From NCBI RefSeq assembly GCF_004331265.1, contig NZ_SJOO01000013.1:1-64000 (forward strand): DNA of 64,000 nucleotides, given 5' to 3'. Shown here piece by piece: positions 26,874-35,102 of this stretch (its first letter is position 1; the number at the start of each line of letters is the position of its first letter). The notes beneath the pieces are model-generated. The model was not told where the DNA came from. It saw only the letters and a list, made by a program, of their open reading frames with translations, and did no database searches. Position numbers and translations under genes: made by a program. Origin of the DNA: Enterobacter wuhouensis (GTDB taxonomy: Bacteria > Pseudomonadota > Gammaproteobacteria > Enterobacterales > Enterobacteriaceae).

Positions 26874-27245
26874 GGGTCACTCCTTGGTTCATTTCGACAT
26901 TGCTTTGTAGTTTTACTTTGCGGTTGAGAATTGACCGCAAAGGAGAAAAATTTGCGTTAATCCCTCATTTCTCCGAGGGATATCATCAGAATACCACAAT
27001 GTCGGTACGCCTGTTCCAATGGCGTTAAAACAAAGTGAACGTATTATCACGGCATTGATTATAAAATGTGATATCAATCACATTATTAACCCTGCATGTT
27101 AAAGGGGTGTAGCGGGGGTCGGGTTGCACCTCTCCCAAATGAGTAGGTAAACTCGATGCTGAAAAGTTGATCCATACTATGCGTAAGGCCTGCACTTTAT
27201 GATGCAATAGCAGGCTCACCTCCGTGGTTGTTCAGGAATACCGTC
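26874..27245. other. fdoG-fdhD divergent intergenic region
   Basis: About 370 bases between divergent fdoG and fdhD. It must hold both promoters. I see AT-rich stretches (for example around 27055-27090, with TGTGATATCAATCACA-like sequence at 27068-27083 that resembles a CRP/FNR-type dyad) but cannot assign start sites. No open frame of note. Confidence 0.5.
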
Positions 27246-28082
27246 GTGTCTAAACAAAACCGTGCTACCCACTCGTCACCACTGCCTGCGGGCGTTGTGG
27301 AACTGTCGGTACACAGACCGCCCCACATTACCCAAGCTACGCCCGATTTTCTGGCGGAAGAAGTGCCTGTTGCTCTGGTATACAACGGCATCTCGCACGT
27401 GGTGATGATGGCCTCGCCGAAAGATCTCGATCTGTTCGCCATTGGTTTTTCCCTGTCCGAAGGCATCATCGACCATCCGCAGGAGATCTACGGCATGGAC
27501 GTGGTGCAGGCCTGCAACGGTCTTGAAGTGCAGATCGAACTCTCCAGCCGCCGCTTTATGGGATTAAAAGAGCGTCGTCGCGCGCTGGCCGGCCGCACCG
27601 GCTGCGGCGTATGCGGCGTCGAGCAGCTCAACGATATCGGCAAACCCGTCGCGCCGCTGCCGTTTACCCAGACCTTCAACCTTGCGAACCTCGATAAAGC
27701 GCTGGAGCACCTCAACGATGTCCAGCCCATTGGTCAGCTGAGCGGCTGTACGCACGCGGCGGCGTGGGTGCTGCCGTCGGGCGAGATCGTCGGGGGCCAT
27801 GAAGATGTCGGCCGCCACGTGGCGCTGGATAAGCTGCTGGGTCGCCGCGCGCGCGAAAGCGACGTCTGGCAGCAGGGCGCTGCGCTCGTTTCCAGCCGCG
27901 CCAGCTACGAGATGGTGCAGAAAGCGGCCATGTGTGGCGTGGAGATCCTGTTTGCGGTGTCGGCGGCCACAACGCTGGCGGTAGAAGTGGCAGAGCGCTG
28001 CAACCTGACGCTGGTGGGGTTCTGCAAGCCGGGCAGGGCGACGATTTACACCCATGCACAGCGGTTAATTGTTAATCAGTAA
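27246..28082 (+). CDS. fdhD: formate dehydrogenase sulfurtransferase FdhD
   Basis: Transfers sulfur from IscS to the molybdenum cofactor of formate dehydrogenases, required for their activity. The 278 residues carry the conserved GCGVCG motif whose cysteines form the transfer loop, and HEDVGRHVALDKLLG, typical of the family. GTG at 27246, 8 bases after AGGAA, is the likely start; the frame is open 6 codons upstream from a TTG. The first 35 residues differ from E. coli, the rest is nearly the same. Divergent from the enzyme it matures. Confidence 0.95.
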   Translation: MSKQNRATHSSPLPAGVVELSVHRPPHITQATPDFLAEEVPVALVYNGISHVVMMASPKDLDLFAIGFSLSEGIIDHPQEIYGMDVVQACNGLEVQIELSSRRFMGLKERRRALAGRTGCGVCGVEQLNDIGKPVAPLPFTQTFNLANLDKALEHLNDVQPIGQLSGCTHAAAWVLPSGEIVGGHEDVGRHVALDKLLGRRARESDVWQQGAALVSSRASYEMVQKAAMCGVEILFAVSAATTLAVEVAERCNLTLVGFCKPGRATIYTHAQRLIVNQ

Positions 28083-28196
28083 TTTTGAAAGAGAATAACA
28101 AATCCTTCCGCTTTTAGTTGTGGGAGATGAGGTCTAGTATTTATCTCATCAAGGCACGGTGCCTTACCTAAACAACTTAACGAAAGGGTTTATCTC

Positions 28197-28409
28197 ATGA
28201 AAAGCATCAAAACTTTTGTCGCTGTAATCGCTCTGGCTGCTTCTTTCGGTTCTTTCGCTGCGCAGACCGTGACCGCTACCGCCTCCACCATTGACGGTGC
28301 AGAAGCCAAAATTGCAGCACAGGCTCAGGACGCTGGCGCATCTTCCTACAAAATCACCCAGGCGTTCTCCGGTAACCGCGTACATATGACCGCAGAACTG
28401 AATAAATAA
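28197..28409 (+). CDS. YhcN/BhsA-family (DUF1471) periplasmic protein
   Basis: 70-residue precursor with a signal peptide of about 22 residues ending SFAA/QTVT, then a single small DUF1471 domain ending in the typical GNRVHMTAELNK. Relatives in E. coli (BhsA, McbA, YhcN) are small periplasmic or outer-membrane proteins tied to stress and biofilm behaviour. It is slightly shorter than those. A GAAAGGGT site precedes the ATG. It is monocistronic: a hairpin follows. The exact role cannot be assigned from sequence. Confidence 0.88.
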   Translation: MKSIKTFVAVIALAASFGSFAAQTVTATASTIDGAEAKIAAQAQDAGASSYKITQAFSGNRVHMTAELNK

Positions 28410-28421
28410 GCCGTGTAGCCA

Positions 28422-28450
28422 CTGTCCCTCGCTCTCCGGAGCAGGGACAG
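28422..28450 (+). terminator. hairpin after the DUF1471 gene
   Basis: CTGTCCCT...AGGGACAG arms with an extra CTC/GAG pairing give a stable stem 12 bases after the stop codon. The following T-run is weak (GTTCCTT), so termination may be partial. Confidence 0.5.
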
Positions 28451-28892
28451 GTTCCTTGCCTTACTCCCCCTTCTCGCCTCCCACCCACCTCTGCTGCATT
28501 AATCTCTTTTATTAGTTAAATCGTCCAGGAAATTCCTGATTACCGAAACAATAAGTGTAATAGTTCTCCTTCTTTAGTTACTTTTGTTTGAAAAATTAGC
28601 ATTCCTATACACATGTTAAATATATGGTCAGACCAGATTATTGGAAATATTCCCCTGGTAAATGGCTGCGGCTATTTTTAGCCACTGATTCCGGTTTCAT
28701 ATCCAGTGGAATAATGTTTTTTCTTATTATTTAAGGAATTCCTCAGGCATAAATCTTAAAAGAATTTCAAGCCATTGATCGGAATTATTTGTAGTGATAC
28801 TTTTCAAAAACAATATGTGTGTAGTTATTCTCCATAAGCCAGGCTATTTATAGTTTGGTGCTTTTAGTATTTCACCTAAATAAGGAAATTAA
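28451..28892. other. AT-rich spacer upstream of the fimbrial operon
   Basis: About 440 bases, much richer in A and T than the neighbours, with no open frame. It should contain the fimbrial promoter and is a likely H-NS target. Two related dyads occur: CAGGAAATTCCTG (28526-28538) and AGGAATTCCT (28734-28743). No invertase gene or paired inverted repeat typical of a phase switch was seen. Confidence 0.5.
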
Positions 28893-29600
28893 ATGAACGC
28901 GATCTTTAAAAAAGGAATGCTGGCGTCCGTACTGGCCGTAGCGGCCTCATCTGCAATGGCGGCCTCCAGTATTGATATTCAGGTCACCGGTAAAATCGTA
29001 CCTTCTTCCTGTACGCCAACCTTCACCAGCGGTGGCGGTATTGCTGACTTCGGTACCATGAAAGTAGCATCCCTGAATTCCACTTCCATGACCCCGCTGG
29101 CAGATGTAAAAGTGATCCCTATTACGATCACCTGTGAAGATGCTACCCGCATCGCTGTCACCTTTAACGATGCGCATTCTGATTCAGCGCCTACAGCAGA
29201 CCTGCCGATTGCATTTGTTGACGATAACTTCTCTCTTAAGCCTAAAAGCACGTCGGGCCTGGGTATGTATAACGGCAAGAAAATTGGCGCTTATTCATTA
29301 GGCATCCAGCTGACAGAAGGTGCGGTCACCAACGATGCCGGTGATGATTTGTATCCAACGGTCTCAGTCGACAACGGTACGAGCTGGGGTACTAAATCAG
29401 GCGAGCGATATATGCAGATTGCTAACGATAAAAGCGAAATTTATTCCTTCAGCGGCACGCGGGGCGGCACGCCTGTTGCACAAACTAAAGTTAACTTTAA
29501 CGTTGGCGTAGCGGCGATGATTAACCCAACCAACGATCTGAACGTTACGGATGAAGCGACGCTGGACGGTCTGACCAACGTTGAGCTGGTCTATCTGTAA
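28893..29600 (+). CDS. fimbrial subunit, DUF1120 type
   Basis: 235-residue exported protein with a signal peptide ending AMA/ASSIDIQ and two cysteines (SSCTPTF and TITCED, about residues 38 and 75) that would form the pilin disulfide. It has the DUF1120 pattern seen in E. coli YhcF, rather than a FimA-like sequence. The C-terminus NVELVYL resembles the beta strand donated or bound by a chaperone. TAAGGA lies 8 bases before the ATG. First gene of a four-gene chaperone-usher cluster and probably the main shaft subunit by position. Confidence 0.8.
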   Translation: MNAIFKKGMLASVLAVAASSAMAASSIDIQVTGKIVPSSCTPTFTSGGGIADFGTMKVASLNSTSMTPLADVKVIPITITCEDATRIAVTFNDAHSDSAPTADLPIAFVDDNFSLKPKSTSGLGMYNGKKIGAYSLGIQLTEGAVTNDAGDDLYPTVSVDNGTSWGTKSGERYMQIANDKSEIYSFSGTRGGTPVAQTKVNFNVGVAAMINPTNDLNVTDEATLDGLTNVELVYL

Positions 29601-29677
29601 TCGTTTTCCGTCACCAGGGAATGCCTAACACTCCACGTCAGTGGAGTGTTATTAATCAATATTAATGGACTAATATT

Positions 29678-30364
29678 ATGCTGCTTTTAAAGAGAACGCT
29701 GATCTGCGCCTGCCTGTTGGCCTCATTCAATGCGCTGGCCGTTGGCATGGTGCCGGATACCTCGCTGCTTATCGTCAATGAAGACGAGCAGGGCGCCAGC
29801 ATGGACGTCAAAAATACCGATGCTGACGCACAGCTACTCTACACCAAAATTATCGATTTACCGGATGATCCAAAGCCGGGCCTGATTGTCACGCAGCCTG
29901 TTGTGCGCGTGGAGGGAGGTAAAACCCAGCGCGTGCGCTTTGTCATGAAAAGCAGCGCGGAGCCGCTGAAGGTAGAGCACTTCAAGCGCGTTATTTTTAC
30001 CGCGATCCCACAGCGCGAAAAAAACAAAGTTAAAGTGGTCTTTAGCCAGAACCTGCCCGTGATTATTCACCCTGCTGGACTGGCAGTTAATATTGAGCCC
30101 TGGAAGGAACTCACCTGGCAGATTAAAAACGGTAACGTCGTGGTTGAAAATAAAACCCCGTATATCGTCCGTCTGGAGCAAAAAGTGAAGTTAATGGCCT
30201 CAGGCACTTTCGCGCATTTAGCCAAGACCTATATTCTGCCGGGTGAAACGCTGACCGCCACCGCCAGCAATAAAATATCGTCCTCAGAAAAGCAGATTGA
30301 AATATATCCCGCGACTCGCTATGGCTATAAAGCCCAGAGCTATATTGCCGACCTGAAAAAATAA
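29678..30364 (+). CDS. periplasmic fimbrial chaperone
   Basis: PapD-like chaperone, 228 residues: signal peptide ending ALA/VGMVPD, an N-terminal immunoglobulin-like domain with VEGGKTQRVRFVMKS (the subunit-binding strand with alternating hydrophobic residues), the conserved LPV...HPAGL block near residue 130, and a second domain ending with IEIYPATRYGY. It lies 77 bases after the subunit gene and 29 before the usher. It would hold subunits in the periplasm for delivery to the usher and would depend on DsbA-formed subunit disulfides. Closest remembered relative is E. coli YhcA. Confidence 0.88.
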   Translation: MLLLKRTLICACLLASFNALAVGMVPDTSLLIVNEDEQGASMDVKNTDADAQLLYTKIIDLPDDPKPGLIVTQPVVRVEGGKTQRVRFVMKSSAEPLKVEHFKRVIFTAIPQREKNKVKVVFSQNLPVIIHPAGLAVNIEPWKELTWQIKNGNVVVENKTPYIVRLEQKVKLMASGTFAHLAKTYILPGETLTATASNKISSSEKQIEIYPATRYGYKAQSYIADLKK

Positions 30365-30393
30365 AAATACATTTAACAGCACATGGAGTAGTT

Positions 30394-32820
30394 ATGTTAA
30401 ACGGTTCCTGTAAAAAGGGAATGCTTGCGTTTTGCCTTACCGCGCTTGCTTTCAGTATTCGGGCAGAAATAAATCCGACCGCGAATGAACCTATGGAATT
30501 GGCTCGGGCGATATTTGATACCGATGCCCTCAAAACCAATGGACTTGATACCGCAATAGCCGATTACTATTCCATGGCTGCCCGTTTTACGCCCGGTTAT
30601 CATAACGTGACCGTGAACATTAACGGCAAGAAGCGTACGCTAACGCCGGTGAAATTTGATGAGGAAGGTACGCCCTGTATCGATAAAGAGTTTCTGGAAA
30701 ATGCAGGGTTGATTAAACAGATTAAACGCGGCTCCTGCCCTAAAATCCATCAGTACTGGTCCGGGTCCACGATTGAATCTTCACCGGATATCGAAGAGAT
30801 CTCGGTCGTTGTTCCACCCGAAGCGCTCGATCCCGACTTTGGTCGACAGTTCGCCGAGGTGCGCGGGGGTCGCGCGGCGATGCTGAACTACTCCATGTTT
30901 GGCACCCATAACCAATATGACGATGAAAATGCCGATCGTTTCCAGTCTACGCTTGAAATGGGCTTTAACGCCGGAGACTGGATTGTGCGCAGCGCGCAGT
31001 TTATTAGCGACGGCAGCGATCAAGATTTTGACATTGATTCCTCCTATACCTATGCCCAGCGTACCTTTACCGATTACGGCGTGATGGTGCAGGGCGGCCA
31101 GATCAACGTGGCCAACAGCCGCTTCAGTATTCCGAGTATTTACGGGGTCCAGATGATGCCGGATACCGCGCTTTTGCCTCAGAACGGCACGGGCGTTGAG
31201 GTATCGGGGATTGCCCGCTACCCGCAGGCGCGCGTTGATATCCGCCAGGGCGGACAGCTGATTTACTCAACGCTCGTTCCCGCCGGGCCGTTTAACCTGG
31301 ACGATGTGCCGCTTGCCAACCTCAACACCGACCTGAACGTGACGGTCACCGAGACCGACGGCAGCGAAAACCGCTTTACCGTGTCTGCGAGCACTTTTCG
31401 CAGCAACCACGTTGGGCGTGCACCGGGCTTTACCATGGCGGTTGGGCGCGTTGAGGACATGGAAGATTCCCGCTATGAAAATCCGTGGGTGGTCTCTGCC
31501 AACAACGGCTGGTCCATCAACAAGCGCATGAACTTCCTCGCCGGTATGGTGATGGCGGATAACCACTATTACGGTTTCTCCGGCAACATCGATACCGTGC
31601 CCATGCAGAACCTGTATGCCTCGCTCGGTTTTCTGGCGTCCATCGACAACCAGACGCAAACCGACGGCAACAAAACGACGCTAGATCTGGGCTATTCCCT
31701 GCCGTACGGCATCGGCATTTCGCTGGGCGGCAGCTACGGCACGCCGGACTACCGTGAAATGCAGGAGCTCTACGGTGATGAGGATGATATCTCGCAAACC
31801 AAATACGACAGTAACGTCGGTATCAACTGGTCAAACGCGATGCTGGGCCGCTTCTCGCTCAGCTACTACCGCAATGAGAGCTGGAACAGCGAATATGACA
31901 GCCGCCGGTTTATCACCTCGTGGTCGCAGACCTTTAAGTATTTCAACGTGAGCGTGAACTGGGAGTCGGACGTTAGCCGGAACGACAGCAGCGACAACGA
32001 TCAGTTTTATGTGAACGTGTCGATCCCGCTGGGACGCACCGGCGTCACCACCAGCTCCTGGTATCGCGAAAGCGAGGGCAGAAGCTCCTACGGTACGCGC
32101 GCAATGGGTTCACTTAATGCCGAAAACCAGTACACGGTCGGCGTGACGCAGGATCATGACGAGAACACCACCAGCTGGGACAGCTCGCTGAACAGCAACC
32201 TGCACTACACCAACCTGGCGCTGGCGGCAGGCGGCGATAACGACAGCAACACCAACTATTCTGCGGCGCTGAGCGGCGGGATTGTGGCCCACGGCGACGG
32301 CGTGACCTTCTCGCCTTACCGCGTGGCGGATACGTATGCCATCGCCAGCCTGGATAAACCGGTGGCAGGCGTTGAGATTGATACCTCGCGCGGCGCGGTA
32401 TGGACGGATAAATGGGGTCAGGCGGTTATTCCTGCGCTGTCGCCGTTCCGCGAAAGTACGATTGAGGTCAACACCCAAAGCCTGCCGGGGAATCTGGACG
32501 TGAGAAACGGCAGCACGGCGATCAAGGCGTCTCACGGCGCCGTGGCGAAGTGGGAGTTCGCAACGTTAAGCCAGCGCCGCGTGCTGCTGAGCATTAATCG
32601 CGCGGACGGCACGCCGCTGCCGGAAGGTGTTTCTATTGTGAACGGCGCGGGTGAATACGTGACGACCGCGCCTGAGGACGGGGTGATCTTCCTCAACGAC
32701 ATCTCCGCCAGCCAGCAGCTGTATGCGAAGCTGGACGACGGACGCTGCAAGCTGACGTATACCCTGCCTGAGGCGGAGCTGAATAAATTCTATGAAGAGG
32801 TGACAGGGAAATGTCTCTAA
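30394..32820 (+). CDS. outer membrane fimbrial usher
   Basis: FimD/PapC-type assembly pore, 808 residues: signal peptide of about 23 residues, N-terminal substrate-binding domain, a large beta-barrel (about 130-640, alternating aromatic strands, with the plug region TLVPAGPFNLDDVPL) and C-terminal plug-like domains ending with paired cysteines (DGRCKLTYTLP and VTGKCL). GGAG lies 6 bases before the ATG. Intact, no frameshift. Its last 10 bases overlap the next gene. I recall similarity to E. coli YhcD, an otherwise uncharacterised usher. Confidence 0.9.
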   Translation: MLNGSCKKGMLAFCLTALAFSIRAEINPTANEPMELARAIFDTDALKTNGLDTAIADYYSMAARFTPGYHNVTVNINGKKRTLTPVKFDEEGTPCIDKEFLENAGLIKQIKRGSCPKIHQYWSGSTIESSPDIEEISVVVPPEALDPDFGRQFAEVRGGRAAMLNYSMFGTHNQYDDENADRFQSTLEMGFNAGDWIVRSAQFISDGSDQDFDIDSSYTYAQRTFTDYGVMVQGGQINVANSRFSIPSIYGVQMMPDTALLPQNGTGVEVSGIARYPQARVDIRQGGQLIYSTLVPAGPFNLDDVPLANLNTDLNVTVTETDGSENRFTVSASTFRSNHVGRAPGFTMAVGRVEDMEDSRYENPWVVSANNGWSINKRMNFLAGMVMADNHYYGFSGNIDTVPMQNLYASLGFLASIDNQTQTDGNKTTLDLGYSLPYGIGISLGGSYGTPDYREMQELYGDEDDISQTKYDSNVGINWSNAMLGRFSLSYYRNESWNSEYDSRRFITSWSQTFKYFNVSVNWESDVSRNDSSDNDQFYVNVSIPLGRTGVTTSSWYRESEGRSSYGTRAMGSLNAENQYTVGVTQDHDENTTSWDSSLNSNLHYTNLALAAGGDNDSNTNYSAALSGGIVAHGDGVTFSPYRVADTYAIASLDKPVAGVEIDTSRGAVWTDKWGQAVIPALSPFRESTIEVNTQSLPGNLDVRNGSTAIKASHGAVAKWEFATLSQRRVLLSINRADGTPLPEGVSIVNGAGEYVTTAPEDGVIFLNDISASQQLYAKLDDGRCKLTYTLPEAELNKFYEEVTGKCL

Positions 32821-33410
32821 ATAACGTTCGTAAATGCGCGCTGATGATCGCATTACTCTGCGGCGCGTCGACGCTACCGGCGGTTGCCCAGGCCGATGAT
32901 GGCGACTGCGAAATGATGTCGGCAGTGAAGAAAGTCGACTATGGTCGCTACCGTAAAGAGGATATGCGCCGGACCTCTGCTGAACACATTGGTAAGGTCT
33001 ATAACGGCTATGCTTCGGTCACGCGCGAGTTTCAGGTGTCGGTGATGTGTCCGGACGCGCGTAAAATGCGCATCTCCATTAACGGTGCCGCGCGCCAGAA
33101 CATGGCGTATCGCTTTACCGACTATGGCGCGATGAAAATCGAGTTCAAAGAGGGGCGGGTTGACGGCAGTTCGGTACAGCTGGCCGCCGTTGATATCGGC
33201 GCGGTTAACGTTCAGGGCGGGGCATCGCAGGTGACGCTGAAGCCCGAAAAAGCGCTGGCGGCGGTTAACGGCACGGAAGTGGCGGGGGAGCAGTTTACCG
33301 CCACCATGATGATCACGACCTATCTCTCTGAAAAAGCCTTCAGCGTGACGAACACGACGAATTTTGACGAAACGCTCACGCTTAGCGTCGATACGCTTCC
33401 CGCGCATTAA
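32811..33410 (+). CDS. fimbrial minor/tip subunit (putative)
   Basis: 199-residue exported protein: signal peptide ending AQA/DDGD, then two cysteines (GDCEMM and VMCPDA) spaced as in pilins. It begins within the last codons of the usher gene, so it is translated with it. As last gene of the cluster it is probably a tip or minor subunit, but no lectin domain is visible and the short length argues against a two-domain adhesin. I do not recognise a named family. A terminator follows 9 bases later. Confidence 0.7.
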   Translation: MSLNNVRKCALMIALLCGASTLPAVAQADDGDCEMMSAVKKVDYGRYRKEDMRRTSAEHIGKVYNGYASVTREFQVSVMCPDARKMRISINGAARQNMAYRFTDYGAMKIEFKEGRVDGSSVQLAAVDIGAVNVQGGASQVTLKPEKALAAVNGTEVAGEQFTATMMITTYLSEKAFSVTNTTNFDETLTLSVDTLPAH

Positions 33411-33419
33411 TCCCTCTGA

Positions 33420-33450
33420 TGCCCGGCAGACCTGTTCTGTCGGGCATTTC
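33420..33450. terminator. terminator between fimbrial operon and azlD
   Basis: GCCCGGCAGA-CCTGT-TCTGTCGGGC with a single G-U pair, then ATTTCTCTT; placed right after the last fimbrial gene and just beyond the azlD stop, so it can serve both convergent transcripts. Confidence 0.7.
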
Positions 33451-33452
33451 TC

Positions 33453-33776
33453 TTAGTGGATCCCCGCCAGACGCAGCAATGCCGTCACCACCGCTGCCGC
33501 GACGATCACCACAATTAACGGCACCTTGCGCCAGGCCAGAAACACCGCAAACGCCACGCCCAGCACGCGCGCCATCCCCGCGAAATGTTCGCCTTCATAG
33601 AACGTGGTCGCCAGCGCCACCGAAAACAGCAGTACCGTTGCCGCGTCGGAAAGCAGCGCCTGAGAGCGCTCGGACAGCGCCAGCCGGTTGCCGAGTTTGG
33701 CCCCGCCGAGGCGCATCAAATACGTTCCGGCAGAAAGAATGGCGATGCCGAGAATAAAGACCGTCATATTTCCCAT
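33453..33776 (-). CDS. azlD: AzlD family protein
   Basis: 107-residue protein with three to four hydrophobic helices (MTVFILGIAILSAGTYLMRLGG at the start, LIVVIVAAAVVTALLRLAG at the end), matching the small AzlD/YgaH partner of AzlC. The pair exports branched-chain amino acids in Bacillus (azaleucine resistance) and L-valine in E. coli (YgaZH). Its ATG shares one base with the azlC stop (TAATG), so translation is coupled. Substrate here is not known. Convergent with the fimbrial operon. Confidence 0.88.
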   Translation of the reverse strand: MGNMTVFILGIAILSAGTYLMRLGGAKLGNRLALSERSQALLSDAATVLLFSVALATTFYEGEHFAGMARVLGVAFAVFLAWRKVPLIVVIVAAAVVTALLRLAGIH

Positions 33777-34435
33777 TATTTTTTCCTCGCGGCAAGGCCG
33801 AGTAAAGAGAGCAGCACCGGCAGGCCCACCGGCGCAAACGGCACGGCGGCCAGCGACAGCGCTGCGCCGCTGCAGGCGCGGATCAGCGTGGTGCGGTTTT
33901 TAAACGCGGGCACCACTAATGCCAGCAGGATAGCCGGGAATACCGCATCCAGCCCGATGGTTTCCGGATCTGGCAGCAGTTTGCCGATCATGGCGCCAAG
34001 CAGCGCGCCCAGCGGCCAGATGATCGCCACCCCCAAACCGCACAGCCAGTAGGCGGCCTTACGCTGCTCGGGGGTTTTCTGCGACAGGCCAAAGACCACG
34101 CTTTCGTCGTTCATGATGTGGCAGCCCAAAAAGCTCAGGCCGCGCTTGCCGACCAGCTCGCGGACCGTCACGCCAAACGGCACGTGGCGGGCATTGACCA
34201 GCAAACCGGCGGCCGCTGCCGCCAGCGGATTACCGCCGCTCGCCACAATGCCGATAAACATAAATTCCGACGCGCCCGCCAGCACGGTAAGGGAGAGCAC
34301 AAACGGCACCCACAGCGGGAAGCCGTAGGCCATTGCCAGCGAGCCGTAGGACATCCCGACCACGCCCACCGCGAGGCACACCAGGATGATTGCTTTTATC
34401 GTGTCGCCTTTCAGGCAGGAGAGGTGATGCTTCAT
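33776..34435 (-). CDS. azlC: AzlC family amino acid exporter protein
   Basis: 219-residue inner-membrane protein of the AzlC/YgaZ family. Several membrane segments are visible (IKAIILVCLAVGVVGMSYG, FVLSLTVLAGASEFMFIGI, YWLCGLGVAIIWPLGALLGA), together with the family block NARHVPFGV. With AzlD it would form a branched-chain amino acid exporter. Divergent from an XRE-cupin regulator, which is the usual context for this subfamily and suggests local control. The start is the ATG at 34435; no overlap on the upstream side. Confidence 0.88.
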   Translation of the reverse strand: MKHHLSCLKGDTIKAIILVCLAVGVVGMSYGSLAMAYGFPLWVPFVLSLTVLAGASEFMFIGIVASGGNPLAAAAAGLLVNARHVPFGVTVRELVGKRGLSFLGCHIMNDESVVFGLSQKTPEQRKAAYWLCGLGVAIIWPLGALLGAMIGKLLPDPETIGLDAVFPAILLALVVPAFKNRTTLIRACSGAALSLAAVPFAPVGLPVLLSLLGLAARKK

Positions 34436-34464
34436 ACAATTTTAGCCATATCGAACGTATTTCC

Positions 34465-34512
34465 ATTATAATGAACGCATCAAAATCGTTTTTCAAGATG
34501 AACGATTCGTTC
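34465..34512. promoter_or_regulatory. azlC/XRE divergent promoter with repeated GAACG motif
   Basis: The 100-base spacer contains a perfect TATAAT for azlC on the minus strand (34465-34470), several GAACG copies (near 34453, 34473, 34500) and a 13-base dyad GAACG-ATT-CGTTC (34500-34512). The dyad is a candidate operator for the divergent regulator. Inferred only. Confidence 0.4.
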
Positions 34513-34536
34513 GATTTATAGAACTAAGGGCCGTTT

Positions 34537-35085
34537 ATGACGCAGCCAATTAGCGTGATCGCCAAGAGTCTGGTGCGAGAACGCCTGCGAACCGGGCTTT
34601 CACTGGCGGAAATCGCTCGCCGTGCCGGTATCGCCAAATCCACGCTTTCCCAGCTGGAGTCCGGCAACGGTAACCCGAGCCTGGAGACGCTGTGGTCGCT
34701 TTGCGTGGCGCTGGATATCCCTTTCGCCCGATTGCTGGAACCACAGCAGACGACAACACAGGTCATCCGCCGTGGAGAGGGAACGAAGGTCGTTGCCGGA
34801 CAGGCCAACTACGAGGCGATTTTGCTGGCGGCGTGTCCGCCGGGCGCGCGGCGCGACATCTATCTTCTGCTCACCCAGCCGGGCGCAGACCGCATTTCTC
34901 AGCCGCATCCGCCGGGGTCCGTTGAACATATTATTGTGACGCAGGGGCGCGCGTTAGTCGGCCTGATCGACGCGGCGGAAGAGTTGGGGCCGGGGGATTA
35001 CATCTGTTATCCCGCCGATCTGCCGCATATCTTTAAGGCGCTGGAGCCGGACACGCACGCGCTGCTGGTGGCGGAACAGAACTAA
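34537..35085 (+). CDS. XRE-family regulator with C-terminal cupin domain
   Basis: 182 residues: N-terminal Cro/CI-type helix-turn-helix (about 10-65, GLSLAEIARRAGIAKSTLSQLESG) and C-terminal cupin domain (about 105-180, HPPGSVEHIIVTQGRALV and GDYICYPADLPHIFKAL), which in related regulators senses small ligands such as amino acids. Divergent from azlC, so the likely job is to control azlCD. No signal or membrane part. It ends 17 bases before the LacI-type gene, which could be read on the same transcript. Confidence 0.87.
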   Translation: MTQPISVIAKSLVRERLRTGLSLAEIARRAGIAKSTLSQLESGNGNPSLETLWSLCVALDIPFARLLEPQQTTTQVIRRGEGTKVVAGQANYEAILLAACPPGARRDIYLLLTQPGADRISQPHPPGSVEHIIVTQGRALVGLIDAAEELGPGDYICYPADLPHIFKALEPDTHALLVAEQN

Positions 35086-35102
35086 CCGAGATACGGAAAA
35101 TC

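Noticed and set aside
28451..28892. Invertible (phase-variable) fimbrial promoter
   Set aside because: No pair of flanking inverted repeats and no recombinase gene nearby.
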